Both the position numbers and the translations under genes were made by a program. The notes below the pieces were generated by a model, which was not told where the DNA came from, ran no database searches, and saw only the letters and a list, made by a program, of their open reading frames with translations. Of a DNA stretch of 64,000 bases, positions 8,940 through 17,456 are shown in pieces. The DNA is from Paenibacillus cymbidii. GTDB lineage: Bacteria; Bacillota; Bacilli; Paenibacillales; NBRC-103111. Each line of letters opens with the position of its first letter. The first letter of the stretch is position 1. Where the stretch lies: positions 62,001 to 126,000 of the forward strand of contig NZ_SHLX01000025.1 of the NCBI RefSeq assembly GCF_004764705.1, given 5' to 3'.

Positions 8940-8954
8940 CGATGATCCTCCTTG

Positions 8955-9935
8955 TCACCAGAACGATTCCTGCCGCAAGCGGCTCGCCGTACGATTGGCA
9001 ATCCACAGGATGAGCAGCGCGACGAGGTTGTTCATCAGGCCGATGGCTGCGCCGAAGCTGAAGTCGCCTCCGACAATCCCCCTGCGGTACACGTAGGTCG
9101 CCAACACGTCGGCTACCTCGTAAATCGTCGGATTCTGCATCAGATACACTTTCTCGAACCCGACCGATACGACATGGCTGACGCTCAGAATCAGCACAAT
9201 GCTGATCGTCGGCCGGATGCCCGGCAAGCTGATATGCCACATCCGCCGGAACCGGCCCGCTCCGTCCATATAACTCGCCTCGTACAGCTCGGGGTCGACG
9301 CCTGTCAGAGCGGCGAGGAACAGGATCGAGTTCCAACCGACGGATTGCCAAATATCGCTGATGACGTACATCGACCGAAAGTACGCGATGTCGGTGAAGA
9401 AATGAATGCTTTCAATGCCGAATCGGTTCAGCAGCAGATTGATAATCCCCCGGTCGCTCGTCAGCTGCATCAGCATGCCGACCACGATGATGATCGCGAT
9501 AAAATGCGGCAAATAGCTGATGCTCTGCACGATTCTCTTGAACCTGGCACGCTTCACTTCATTCAGCAGCAGCGCCAGCACAATCGGCGGCCAGAAGCCG
9601 AACAGCAGCGAATAGAAGCCGAGCAGCATGGTGTTGCGAACGATGCGCCAGGCGGTCGGTTCGGCGAAGAAGGAAGTAAAATGCTTCAACCCCACCCAAT
9701 CGCTGTGCCAAAATCCCATGATCAGATCGTAATCCTGGAAGGCGATCACAACGCCGTACATCGGCGCGTAATGAAACAGCAGGAATCCAAGCACTCCAGG
9801 CAGCACCATCATGTATAAATGAGGGTTGCGCCGGATATTATCGATCAGCTTCCTCAGCGCCCTCGCCTCGCCGGATGCAAATCGGCTCCCCGTTTCAGGA
9901 TGCGGTGAAGCAGATTGCGTCGGTGCACGGTTCAT
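8955..9935 (-). CDS. Sugar ABC transporter permease (LplB type, MalF-like)
   Basis: 326 aa. ATG 9935 is chosen because AAAAGGAGTG lies about 8 nt upstream; an in-frame GTG at 9944 would overlap that site. Six membrane segments are predicted, with NPHLYMMVLPGVLGFLLFHY near the start as in LplB, and an EAA loop ELYEASYMDGAGRFRRMWHI. It is the first gene of the importer operon and is divergent from the sensor kinase gene at 10153. The roughly 220-base gap between them should contain both promoters and the response-regulator site. Confidence 0.95.
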   Translation of the reverse strand: MNRAPTQSASPHPETGSRFASGEARALRKLIDNIRRNPHLYMMVLPGVLGFLLFHYAPMYGVVIAFQDYDLIMGFWHSDWVGLKHFTSFFAEPTAWRIVRNTMLLGFYSLLFGFWPPIVLALLLNEVKRARFKRIVQSISYLPHFIAIIIVVGMLMQLTSDRGIINLLLNRFGIESIHFFTDIAYFRSMYVISDIWQSVGWNSILFLAALTGVDPELYEASYMDGAGRFRRMWHISLPGIRPTISIVLILSVSHVVSVGFEKVYLMQNPTIYEVADVLATYVYRRGIVGGDFSFGAAIGLMNNLVALLILWIANRTASRLRQESFW

Positions 9936-10108
9936 GGCATCCACTCCTTTTGGTTGTCAGGGGTTCCGCTCCGCTTCGCCGGTTGCCCCCGCTCATGCAC
10001 ATTCCACATGTTACGGCACATTTGTAAGCGTGTACATGCAACATTTCAAACACCATATGGACGATTTCGAGATCTTGCTCCCCGGTCATGTCCATCCGCA
10101 AGGCGATC

Positions 10109-10117
10109 TGCTATAAT
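10109..10117 (+). promoter_or_regulatory. Extended -10 promoter element of the sensor kinase gene
   Basis: TGCTATAAT, an extended -10 motif, 36 bases before the ATG at 10153; no good -35 box is seen, as is usual for this promoter type. Confidence 0.55.
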
Positions 10118-10152
10118 CAAAATCAATCGTTGGACGGAAAGGGGCGCCTTGC

Positions 10153-11982
10153 ATGCGCAAGCCCTCCAGCTTTCATCGGCGGCTGTTCCTGCTGTATTCC
10201 TCCTTGCTGCTGGCTGTTGTCACGTCCTCTTTCCTCGTCTTTTACCAGCATGCAAGCCGGCAGCAGGAGAAGCTGTACGCCAATTCGTTCGAGCGCGAAC
10301 TGAACGCTTATGTGGGACGCGTCGACAACGCGATCGCCAATGCCGACCGCCAGTTGGTGCAGATCAAGTCCAGCCAGACGATCGCTTCGCTCTTTCTCGC
10401 GTTGTCGCTACATGAGAACGCTTACGAAGCGATCAAAAGCAATCCGGAGTGGATCGCCACCGTTCGCGAGACGATCGACCTCATTCACGGTCTCGATCCG
10501 CAGGTGTTCCAGCGCGTAACGGTGATCAGCCGTTCGGGGGCCTATATCGGCACCGGCATCAACGCTCCCGACGTGCCTCCGGAAGTGATGCGGGAACGGC
10601 TCGTTTCGCTGCAATCGTATTGGTTCGACGATTCGTTCCGTCTCGTGCGCTACCCGGCGGTTGACCTGCTGGAGCCGCAGCGCCCGCCGGTCGTTTCGCT
10701 CATTCGCAAAATCACTTACTCCGGCCTCGCCCATTCCATCGTCGAAATTCAGCTTTCGGACGAATTTTTCGCCAAAATGGCCGCGCTTGCGCTGCAAGGA
10801 AACGATCGCATCAGCCGTTCCCTTTATGTCTACGGCTCGGATGACCGCTGGCATCCCGTACAGGGCGACTCCGCGGACGTCTCCAAACTTCCGCAGCAGC
10901 CGGCCGACTTGCCGGACAGCTATTTCGCCAAGTCGCGCGACGCGCTGCAATTTATCCAGCGTTCGGGCAACACCGGCTGGCTGTACGCCATGACCATGAC
11001 GACCTCGCCGCTGAACCGTTCGCTTCGCGGTCTCTCCATTACCGTGTTTGCGCTCGGCCTGCTCGTCAGCGCGGCTGGCATGACACTGATCTACCTGCTG
11101 ACTCGCCGTACGCTGCTCCCCTTGCACCGGCTGCGCAAAGCGATGGCCCAGCTTGACTTGGCGTCGATCGAATCCAGTGTCACCGATTCGCTGCTGCGGC
11201 TGCGGCCGAATCAGCTGCAGATCGGCGAAATCCGCGATTTGCACGCCTCGTTCCGGGACATGCTGCTGCGCTTGCAGCAATCGAAGCGCGAAGCGTCGAG
11301 CGCACGGGAAGCGGAGCTGCGGGCGCGGCTGATCGCCTTGCAGAAGCAGGTCGATCCGCATTTTCTGTACAATACCTTGTCGATTATCGGCATGCTCGGA
11401 TTCGATCAGGGCGACGAGCATATTCTGGAATTGTGCCAATCGCTGATCAACATGTTCAAATATGTGACCTACGGCGATTCCTACACGTCCACGCTCGCCG
11501 AAGAACTGGACCACTTGCGCGATTATTTGCGCATTATGCGCATCCGGTACGGCGGCAAGCTCGAATACGAAATTCAGGTGCCGGAGGACATGCTTGCGCT
11601 GAAAGTGCCCAAGCTGCTGCTGCAGCCGCTGGCGGAGAACGCGTTCAAGCACGGCTTCACGGAATGGCAGGAACGTTGGATCATCGCGATCAGAGGAGAA
11701 CGGGCGCCGGAAGGGTGGCGGCTGGAAATCGAAGACAACGGGCGCGGCTTCAGCGCGGAAGCGCGCGAACGGCTCGAGGCGTACTGGGCTTCGCTTGGAC
11801 CGGGCGTTTCGCCGGAAGCGAACCGCGGGCTGACGAATACGATGGCGCGATTGCGCTTTTTGTTCGGACCGGATGTCCGCTTCTCCTATGCCGAGAGCTT
11901 TTCCGGCGGCGCCTTGCTTCGCATCGGCATGACGGAATCGAAAGGAGAGATCCCCGCCTATGCGGATCGTACTGGTGGATGA
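10153..11982 (+). CDS. YesM-type membrane sensor histidine kinase
   Basis: 609 aa. N-terminal membrane helix (about 12-32), an extracellular sensor region (about 35-290, Cache-like), a second helix (about 292-318), HAMP-like linker, then the HPK7/YesM kinase core: phospho-acceptor His403 in QVDPHFLYNTLSIIGML, N box LLLQPLAENAFKHGF, and G box DNGRGFS. YesM kinases sense oligosaccharides or binding-protein state and phosphorylate a YesN-type regulator. The gene overlaps the response regulator by 23 bases and is divergent from the importer operon, which it presumably controls. Confidence 0.95.
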   Translation: MRKPSSFHRRLFLLYSSLLLAVVTSSFLVFYQHASRQQEKLYANSFERELNAYVGRVDNAIANADRQLVQIKSSQTIASLFLALSLHENAYEAIKSNPEWIATVRETIDLIHGLDPQVFQRVTVISRSGAYIGTGINAPDVPPEVMRERLVSLQSYWFDDSFRLVRYPAVDLLEPQRPPVVSLIRKITYSGLAHSIVEIQLSDEFFAKMAALALQGNDRISRSLYVYGSDDRWHPVQGDSADVSKLPQQPADLPDSYFAKSRDALQFIQRSGNTGWLYAMTMTTSPLNRSLRGLSITVFALGLLVSAAGMTLIYLLTRRTLLPLHRLRKAMAQLDLASIESSVTDSLLRLRPNQLQIGEIRDLHASFRDMLLRLQQSKREASSAREAELRARLIALQKQVDPHFLYNTLSIIGMLGFDQGDEHILELCQSLINMFKYVTYGDSYTSTLAEELDHLRDYLRIMRIRYGGKLEYEIQVPEDMLALKVPKLLLQPLAENAFKHGFTEWQERWIIAIRGERAPEGWRLEIEDNGRGFSAEARERLEAYWASLGPGVSPEANRGLTNTMARLRFLFGPDVRFSYAESFSGGALLRIGMTESKGEIPAYADRTGG

Positions 11983-12730
11983 TGAGCCGTTGTTTTTATC
12001 GATGCTGGAGCGAATGATCGCGCAGATCGCCCCCGAGCACGAGATTGCGGGCAGCTACACGGGAGCCGAACAGGCGCTGGCTTCGCTTCCGAATGACAAG
12101 CCGGACCTGCTCATCAGCGATATCGCCATGCAGGGCATGGACGGCCTGCATATGCTCGACCTGGCGCGCGAGGTGTGCCCCGATGCGCTTCGCGTCGTGC
12201 TGAGCTCATACCCCGACTTCTCCTACGCGCTGCATGCGCTCAAGAGCGAGGTAATGGACTATTTGCTCAAACCGCCGCATCCGAAGCAGCTCCGCGAGTT
12301 GTTCGACAAGGCGTCCGCTCTGACGGAGCAGCGCAAACAGGCGCGTCCGGAGCACGCGGTTCACGGCGCCGCAAGCGGCGAAACGCAGTCGGCGGCGCGT
12401 CCGTTGTCGGAGCACGAACGCATCGTGCAAACCGTCGAACGTTATCTCGAGCAGCACTATCGCAGCGCAGTCAGCCACCAGACGCTGGAAGCGGAATTCG
12501 GCCTGGTCGGCTCCTACATCAACAAGTTGTTCAAAAAACATAAAGGCAGCACGCTGATGGATTATCTGGCGCAGTACCGCATCGAGCAAGCCAAAATACT
12601 GCTGAAAGAAAAGCCGACGCTGATGCTCAAGGAAGTCGCTTCCCTTGTCGGATTCGACGACCCGCTTTATTTCAGCCGCGTGTTTCGCAAAATAACCGGC
12701 ATATCGCCGTCGGAGTTTGCCAAGCGGTGA
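11960..12730 (+). CDS. YesN-type response regulator with AraC DNA-binding domain
   Basis: 256 aa. The receiver domain (1-120) has the acidic pair VDDEP, phospho-acceptor Asp54 in LLISDIAMQGMDG, Ser/Thr in VVLSSYPDF and Lys in LLKPP. The C-terminal AraC helix-turn-helix (about 150-255) ends with LVGFDDPLYFSRVFRKITG. The length is short for YesN proteins (often 350-540 aa) because the middle linker is reduced. It overlaps the kinase gene, so the two are translationally coupled. The expected target is the divergent importer operon. Confidence 0.95.
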   Translation: MRIVLVDDEPLFLSMLERMIAQIAPEHEIAGSYTGAEQALASLPNDKPDLLISDIAMQGMDGLHMLDLAREVCPDALRVVLSSYPDFSYALHALKSEVMDYLLKPPHPKQLRELFDKASALTEQRKQARPEHAVHGAASGETQSAARPLSEHERIVQTVERYLEQHYRSAVSHQTLEAEFGLVGSYINKLFKKHKGSTLMDYLAQYRIEQAKILLKEKPTLMLKEVASLVGFDDPLYFSRVFRKITGISPSEFAKR

Positions 12731-12750
12731 GGACGGCGTCTATACGCAAA

Positions 12751-12791
12751 AACGTCGAACCCGCAAGCCTGTTGCCTGCGGATTCGACGTT
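12751..12791 (-). terminator. Terminator hairpin between convergent genes
   Basis: Stem AACGTCGAA-CCGCA / TGCGG-TTCGACGTT with one mismatch. On the minus strand it is followed by five T, so it mainly ends the GH172 transcript, but the stem can also stop the response-regulator transcript. Confidence 0.85.
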
Positions 12792-12815
12792 AAGCGAATG
12801 AAATAAACGCGCCGT

Positions 12816-13946
12816 TTACTTCTTGGGGTCCCGTTCATTCCCCCACAGCGTCGGCGACGCCCCCTTGGACTGCCGCCAGGCATGCCGCCAAAGATGAACG
12901 TCACTCGGCGTAATTTCCGGCATGTTGCCCCGCTCGGCTCGCGACCGGATTGCCGGGTACGGCTTATGCGGCTCCGCTTGATACCAGTAGGCCACCGTGC
13001 AAAGGTCCAGTGTCAAATTGTTGTCGTGTCCATGCTCGATCGAGGCGCGCAACGACTTGTCGAAATAAATCGGATCTTCGAACAGGAAACGATAGATATG
13101 CGTCCGCCCCATCCAGCCCAGCTTGTCCGGGATGCGCGCGCTGCCGAAATAGGGGTGCATATAAATTTCGTTAGGGCTCCACGAAGTGTTGAAGAAGTCC
13201 TCCGTCCCCGTTCCATGAAGCGAACCGGGCCATGCTTCCCCGTCGACCATCCACATGTCGTCGCCTTCTCCGTACCACATCGGTCCCGGACTGTCGACAT
13301 AGTAGTTGACCCCGACGAAATGCCCCTTCCCTTCAATGTCGGCGAACAAGTAATTGTGCTCGTCGGTCTTGTTGGGGGCCTGCTTCGCCACGATCGCCCA
13401 TTCCGTCTCCCCTTCCGCCGGATGAACCTCCGTCAATTCCCGGTTCCACCAGGCATGAAACCGCCCCTTCGTATCGGGCATGGACGGATAAACCTCGTAA
13501 TGGATATAGAAGTAGAACGATTGCATCACATGCTCGGAATCGTTCTCCAGCGTCACGCGCGCGCCGTTGCCGAACGGCATCGGGAAATAGCAGTTCAGCG
13601 CCCTTCCTTCCCTGGGCGCCGCCGCAAGCGGCAGCGATTGGAACGAATACTCTTCGCCCCAGCCTTGTCCGAAAAAGTCGCCCAGCGGCGCTTCGACGCT
13701 CGGCTCGGTTTCGCCATCCCAGTACATGCGCAGAATCGCATTGCGCCTGATCATCTTGTCGGGCGAACTCAGCGTAAACCAGATATGCTTGATAATGCCA
13801 GCTCCTTCGATCGCGGCAAGCTCTGCGGTTTCGCCCGCAGCGATCCGGATGCAATCGGCATTGCCTCCGCTGCGATCGTAGCTGGAAATTCGTTTCGTTT
13901 TTATCCCTTGTTGCAATTCGGCAATGCCGCCAAGCGGACTATGCAT
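12816..13946 (-). CDS. GH172 family glycoside hydrolase (DUF2961)
   Basis: 376 aa, no signal peptide, so cytoplasmic. ATG 13946 follows GGAGGTGCTGTAA. The whole protein matches the DUF2961 pattern (SSYDRSGGNAD near the start, then EGAGIIKHIWFT, then GTGTEDFF). GH172 enzymes studied so far act on fructofuranosides or arabinofuranosides as double jelly-roll proteins; the two acidic residues expected in the active site correspond best to Glu227 (WYGEGDD) and Glu249 (GTGTEDFF). The substrate here is not known. The gene is single and divergent from an AraC regulator, forming a small self-contained locus. Confidence 0.9.
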   Translation of the reverse strand: MHSPLGGIAELQQGIKTKRISSYDRSGGNADCIRIAAGETAELAAIEGAGIIKHIWFTLSSPDKMIRRNAILRMYWDGETEPSVEAPLGDFFGQGWGEEYSFQSLPLAAAPREGRALNCYFPMPFGNGARVTLENDSEHVMQSFYFYIHYEVYPSMPDTKGRFHAWWNRELTEVHPAEGETEWAIVAKQAPNKTDEHNYLFADIEGKGHFVGVNYYVDSPGPMWYGEGDDMWMVDGEAWPGSLHGTGTEDFFNTSWSPNEIYMHPYFGSARIPDKLGWMGRTHIYRFLFEDPIYFDKSLRASIEHGHDNNLTLDLCTVAYWYQAEPHKPYPAIRSRAERGNMPEITPSDVHLWRHAWRQSKGASPTLWGNERDPKK

Positions 13947-14043
13947 TTACAGCACCTCCATCAATAATCGTTCGTACCCTACAATCATAGCGAAACAGGA
14001 ACCAAATGACTTTAACCAATGCTGCCAACATGTTAACATTCCT

Positions 14044-14052
14044 TGCTATAAT
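14044..14052 (+). promoter_or_regulatory. Extended -10 promoter element of the AraC gene
   Basis: TGCTATAAT with the ATG at 14092 located 40 bases downstream; no clear -35 box. Confidence 0.55.
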
Positions 14053-14091
14053 GGAAGAGGATAGATGACCCTCTGACAGAAGGAGCCGCAT

Positions 14092-14955
14092 ATGGCTATC
14101 TCGCTTTCTCCCTACATTCGTTTTGCCTCCGACAGCGTGATTCAGTCGCCTTGGTATATGAGGGAGCGCGATCTGTGGGACTACGAATTTCTGTACCTGA
14201 TGGAAGGCGAAATCGTCGTAACGATTGCCGGTCATGCCTGCTGCGGCGTTCCGGGCGATTTATTCATTTTGCGGCCCGGCCGCAGACACACCATCCGCTC
14301 CGTCGGCGAAACGACGGTCAGGCAGCCAAACGTTCATTTCGACTTGGTCGAGCGGCCGGACAGCAGGGATGTAACCATATCGTTCCTCAGAAAGGAAGAG
14401 ATGAGCGCGGCGGAAATCGGCTGGTTTCGTGAGGACCTGTTGTCGGCCGGGCCGTTCGAGTTGCCCGACCATATGCGTCTTCGCCATCCTGCCGTGTTCG
14501 AGAAGCTGCTGTTCGCCCTCATTGCGGAATACCGGATGAAGCTGCCTTTTGCCAAACTCCGGATGCAAGGACATTTTCTCAACTTGTTCGCCTACTTGCT
14601 CCGCGAATACGAATGGGGCCGCACCCCGCTCGTTCGCGATAAAATGCCGTTGCTGCTTCAGGTGGAACAATATTTGAACCATCATGACGCCGACATATCG
14701 CTGGACGAGTTGTCCAATAAATTCCACATTAGCAAATTTTATCTAGCGCGGCTGTTTCAGAACGCATTCGGTATGAGTCCGATCCGCTATCATCAACTGG
14801 CCCGCCTGGAGAAAGCGAAACAACTGCTGCGGTTCACCGAGCTGCCGATTCAGCAAATCGCGTACCAGCTTGGCTTTTCCAGCATCCACGATTTCAGCCG
14901 GGCGTTCAAAAAGCAAGAAGGGGTCGCCCCCTCCCATTACCGCCGCGCGTATTAA
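14092..14955 (+). CDS. AraC family transcriptional regulator
   Basis: 287 aa. ATG 14092 follows AAGGAG. The N-terminal cupin part (about 25-95) carries LWDYEFLYLMEGE and PGDLFILRPGRRHTIR; the C-terminal AraC domain (about 190-287) has LDELSNKFHISKFYLARLFQ and LGFSSIHDFSRAFKKQEG. It is divergent from the GH172 gene with about 145 bases between, so it is likely the local activator. The tail of the gene ends 15 bases before the left edge of a dead insertion element. Confidence 0.93.
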   Translation: MAISLSPYIRFASDSVIQSPWYMRERDLWDYEFLYLMEGEIVVTIAGHACCGVPGDLFILRPGRRHTIRSVGETTVRQPNVHFDLVERPDSRDVTISFLRKEEMSAAEIGWFREDLLSAGPFELPDHMRLRHPAVFEKLLFALIAEYRMKLPFAKLRMQGHFLNLFAYLLREYEWGRTPLVRDKMPLLLQVEQYLNHHDADISLDELSNKFHISKFYLARLFQNAFGMSPIRYHQLARLEKAKQLLRFTELPIQQIAYQLGFSSIHDFSRAFKKQEGVAPSHYRRAY

Positions 14956-14970
14956 AACCGAAGCTGCGGC

Positions 14971-14979
14971 CGCGGCGCA
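14971..14979 (+). repeat. Left copy of 9-base target-site duplication
   Basis: CGCGGCGCA, identical to 15580-15588 on the far side of the element. Duplications of 8-10 bases are normal for the ISAs1 family. Confidence 0.75.
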
Positions 14980-15579
14980 CCAGGGCAATCGCTTACGAAA
15001 GTAAACCCAAGCTGGAAAAGACAAGGGGAGTTGCCGTTGATCACACCTGCTCGATCTCAAAAGAAGTATCGTCACGATTGATGCGATGCGCACGCAAAAA
15101 GAGATTGCAGCCACGATCATCGAACAAGGGGCCGACTATGTCCTGCAAGTCAACGATAAAAACGATGCGAGAAGACATGGCGGATTACAGGGAACACGAA
15201 GTGCTCCTCCAAGTGAAAGCTCCGTTGCAAGCCGCGGGACAACGGGAGCCCAATCGGTTGAAACCAGCTATTTCATTCACAGTGAAAAGGGACAACCGCC
15301 GAGCCACGCTTGCAGGTCCGCCGCAGTCACCGGAGAATTGAAAACACCCTGCACGAGAAGCTGGACATGACCTGTGTAAAGCTGCGGCTTGGATCCCAAT
15401 GATGTACGAAACGTCCTCCAGCTTCCTGAAAATGTATCGTTACGATTCACAGCCAGCCATAGTCCAGGGCCTCAAAGACACCTTGGCGCAATAGCGGAAC
15501 CTCCTTCCGCTATATCATGGAATTGTGTCTCAGGAGCAGGGTGACGGTGAATCGTAACCATTCGTAAGCGATTGCCCTG
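14980..15579 (+). mobile_element. Internally deleted ISAs1-family insertion sequence relic
   Basis: About 600 bases bounded by perfect 19-base inverted repeats CAGGGCAATCGCTTACGAA (14981-14999 and inverted at 15561-15579) and flanked by a 9-base target duplication. The ends begin with CAGGG as in ISAs1-family elements, which are normally about 1.2-1.5 kb. The interior contains only decayed C-terminal transposase pieces, so the element has lost more than half its length and cannot move by itself. It explains most of the 731-base gap between 14955 and 15687. Confidence 0.85.
15041..15384 (+). pseudogene. ISAs1-family transposase fragment (frameshifted)
   Basis: One frame reads LLDLKRSIVTIDAMRTQKEI, followed by IIEQGADYVLQVNDKN, close to the ISAs1 catalytic-core segment (LSG-IVTIDAMG-QK-IA, GADYVLALKGNQ). 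Further on another frame reads VRRSHRRIENTLHEKLDMT, which matches the VRGHWGIENSLHWVLDM block near the transposase C-terminus. The N-terminal half is missing and at least two frameshifts separate the blocks, so no active transposase can be made. Confidence 0.8.
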
Positions 15580-15588
15580 CGCGGCGCA
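15580..15588 (+). repeat. Right copy of 9-base target-site duplication
   Basis: CGCGGCGCA directly after the right inverted repeat; identical to 14971-14979. Confidence 0.75.
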
Positions 15589-15617
15589 ACGGTTTTCCCC
15601 TGCCGGCGGCGGCGTTG

Positions 15618-15626
15618 TGCTATAAT
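15618..15626 (+). promoter_or_regulatory. Extended -10 promoter of the radical SAM gene
   Basis: TGCTATAAT located 61 bases before ATG 15687 and just outside the insertion relic. Confidence 0.55.
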
Positions 15627-15686
15627 CGGGGGTACGAGCGCCAGCCGTTTCGGCGGCGAAAGGCGAAATGGGGAGAGCCTGCGGCA

Positions 15687-16562
15687 ATGAAATCGTTCAA
15701 AAAAGTGTATGTCGAAATTACAAGCGTCTGCAATCTCGCCTGCACGTTCTGTCCGCCGACGGAACGCAAGGCGAATTTTATCCAGCGGGACACCTTCTCG
15801 CATATTCTCGATCAAATCAAGCCGTACACGAACCACATCTACCTGCACGTCAAAGGCGAACCGCTGCTGCACCCGCGCATCGACGAATTGCTCGACGAAA
15901 GCGCCGCCAAAGGCTTCCGCGTGAACATTACGACCAACGGCACGCTGATCGCCAAAAACAGCGCCAAGCTGCTCGGCAAACCGGCGCTGCGGCAAATCAA
16001 TTTTTCGCTGCACAGCTTTGACGGCCATATCGGCTCGAACAATCGCGAAGGTTATTTGCAGGCGATCTTCGCCTTCGTGCGCGAAGTCGTGAAACAAGGC
16101 GTCATCGTGTCGTTCCGGTTGTGGAATTTGCGGCGGGACAACGCAACGAACCTGGAATTGCAGCGCAACCGCGAAACGCTGTCGATGCTGGAGCGGGAGT
16201 TCGGCCTGGACTACCGGATCGAGGAAAAAGTCATTCCCGGAAGCGGCGTCCGCATCGCCCCGAACGTCTACCTCAATCAGGACCACGAATTCGAATGGCC
16301 CAGCCTGCACGCCCCCGAGGACGAGGGCCGCGGCTTCTGCCACGCGCTGCGCAGCCAGGCGGCGATCTTGTCGAACGGAACGGTAGTGCCGTGCTGCCTG
16401 GACGGCGAAGGCGTCATCGATCTTGGCAACGTGCATGAAACGCCGTTCTCCGTCATTGTCGAAGGCGAACGCGCGAACCGGCTCGTAGACGGCTTCTCCC
16501 GCCGCGAAGCGGTCGAGGAGCTGTGCCGCAAGTGCGGCTACCGCAAACGGTTTGGCGCATAA
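15687..16562 (+). CDS. Radical SAM protein with SPASM-like C-terminal cysteines
   Basis: 291 aa, soluble. ATG 15687 was chosen because the CX3CX2C motif (Cys15, Cys19, Cys22 in SVCNLACTFC) then lies at the usual distance from the start and GGGGAGAG precedes it; the frame is open back to 15615. KGEPLLHP corresponds to the GGE motif of the SAM site and ITTNGTL follows. C-terminal cysteines (GFCHAL, VPCCLDGEG, LCRKCGY) suggest a twitch/SPASM auxiliary Fe-S site. Such proteins modify peptides or other substrates; there is no precursor peptide gene next to it, so the substrate is unknown. Confidence 0.9.
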   Translation: MKSFKKVYVEITSVCNLACTFCPPTERKANFIQRDTFSHILDQIKPYTNHIYLHVKGEPLLHPRIDELLDESAAKGFRVNITTNGTLIAKNSAKLLGKPALRQINFSLHSFDGHIGSNNREGYLQAIFAFVREVVKQGVIVSFRLWNLRRDNATNLELQRNRETLSMLEREFGLDYRIEEKVIPGSGVRIAPNVYLNQDHEFEWPSLHAPEDEGRGFCHALRSQAAILSNGTVVPCCLDGEGVIDLGNVHETPFSVIVEGERANRLVDGFSRREAVEELCRKCGYRKRFGA

Positions 16563-16580
16563 CATAACCATACCCAACAG

Positions 16581-16618
16581 AACGGGGCCGCTCTCGGCAG
16601 GAGCAGCCCCGTTTTTTG
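16581..16618 (+). terminator. Rho-independent terminator
   Basis: Stem ACGGGGC / GCCCCGT with an inner GCTC/GAGC extension and six T after it, directly behind the radical SAM gene. Confidence 0.9.
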
Positions 16619-16697
16619 TTGTTGCCGGCGTTCTAATCCAGTTCTCATGTGACACTCAGCGAATAATCAAGTAGGTCCGGTACATTGGGTTTGTGAT

Positions 16698-16714
16698 TGT
16701 TAAGCCATTGTAAA
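16698..16714 (-). promoter_or_regulatory. Candidate PhoP-box pair upstream of the VTC operon
   Basis: On the minus strand the sequence reads TTTACA-5 bases-TTAACA (TGTTAA at 16698-16703 and TGTAAA at 16709-16714 on the plus strand). This equals two PhoP half sites TT(A/C/T)ACA at the classic 11-base phase of Bacillus. It lies 27 bases before the start of a polyphosphate-type polymerase gene. Only two half sites are clear, so this is suggestive and not proven. Confidence 0.4.
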
Positions 16715-16741
16715 GGTCCGAGTCGAAAGCGAGGTGCAACC

Positions 16742-17455
16742 ATGGAGAACAAACTGAAATACCGCCACGAGTTGAAATTTTACATGAATCCGCTTCAGTA
16801 TCGCATCGTTCGCCAGCAGCTGCGGCATCTGCTGGACCCGGACAAGAACGCCGGCGCAACCGGCGACTACCATATCCGCAGCCTGTATTTCGACGACATC
16901 GACAACAAGGCGCTGCATGAGAAGCTTGGCGGCGTACGCGACCGGGAAAAGTACCGGATCCGGATTTACAATTTCTCCGACACCATCATTCATGTGGAGA
17001 AAAAAATCAAACGCAACGAGTACATCGCCAAACGCAAAGAGTCTTTGACGCGAAACATGTGCGACGCGGTTATGGCCGGCGACTGCGAAGTGCTCAACCG
17101 GCCGGACCGGCCGCTGCTGTACGACATGTACCGCGAAATGAAAACGAAGCTGCTGCGGCCGAAAGTGATCGTCGATTACGTGCGCGAAGCGTATGTGGCC
17201 AAAGCCGGAAACGTACGCGTCACCTTCGACAAACAGCTGCGGACGGGCCTCGGCGCAACCGATATTTTCAACCGCAACCTCGGCACCGTTCGTGCGCTGG
17301 ACGACCATTTAATCGTATTCGAAGTGAAGTACGACGAGTTTTTGCCCGAATATGTGCGGGCTGCGATTCAATCCGAAGGGCTGATCCGGCAGTCGAACTC
17401 GAAATACGTCATTTGCCGCAAATTCATTAAAACGAACGACTGGGAGGACCAATAA
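16742..17455 (+). CDS. VTC-domain protein (polyphosphate polymerase domain)
   Basis: 237 aa, soluble. ATG 16742 follows GAGGTG; the frame to 16697 lacks a better site. The protein is one VTC tunnel domain: YRHELKFYM at the start, DYHIRSLYFDD, YRIRIYNFSD, HVEKKIKR, KVIVDYVREAY, FEVKYDEFLPEY and a closing NSKYVICRK, supplying the basic residues that line the triphosphate tunnel in yeast Vtc4. In eukaryotes this domain makes polyphosphate from ATP. Here it has no SPX domain and is the first gene of a tight operon with DUF4956 and CotH genes, a combination recurrent in Firmicutes. Actual polymerase activity is not shown for this type. Confidence 0.9.
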   Translation: MENKLKYRHELKFYMNPLQYRIVRQQLRHLLDPDKNAGATGDYHIRSLYFDDIDNKALHEKLGGVRDREKYRIRIYNFSDTIIHVEKKIKRNEYIAKRKESLTRNMCDAVMAGDCEVLNRPDRPLLYDMYREMKTKLLRPKVIVDYVREAYVAKAGNVRVTFDKQLRTGLGATDIFNRNLGTVRALDDHLIVFEVKYDEFLPEYVRAAIQSEGLIRQSNSKYVICRKFIKTNDWEDQ

Positions 17456-17456
17456 G

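Noticed and set aside
11960..11982. Possible frameshift because kinase and regulator frames overlap
   Set aside because: Both proteins are complete; a short overlap is normal for translationally coupled YesM/YesN pairs.
15371..15493. Short open frame after the transposase tail
   Set aside because: No start codon with a binding site and no similarity recognised; it lies within the decayed insertion element.
15510..16655. A 381-codon frame on the minus strand over the radical SAM gene
   Set aside because: The plus frame has the CX3CX2C motif, ribosome binding site and terminator; the minus frame has none of these and runs through the insertion relic edge.
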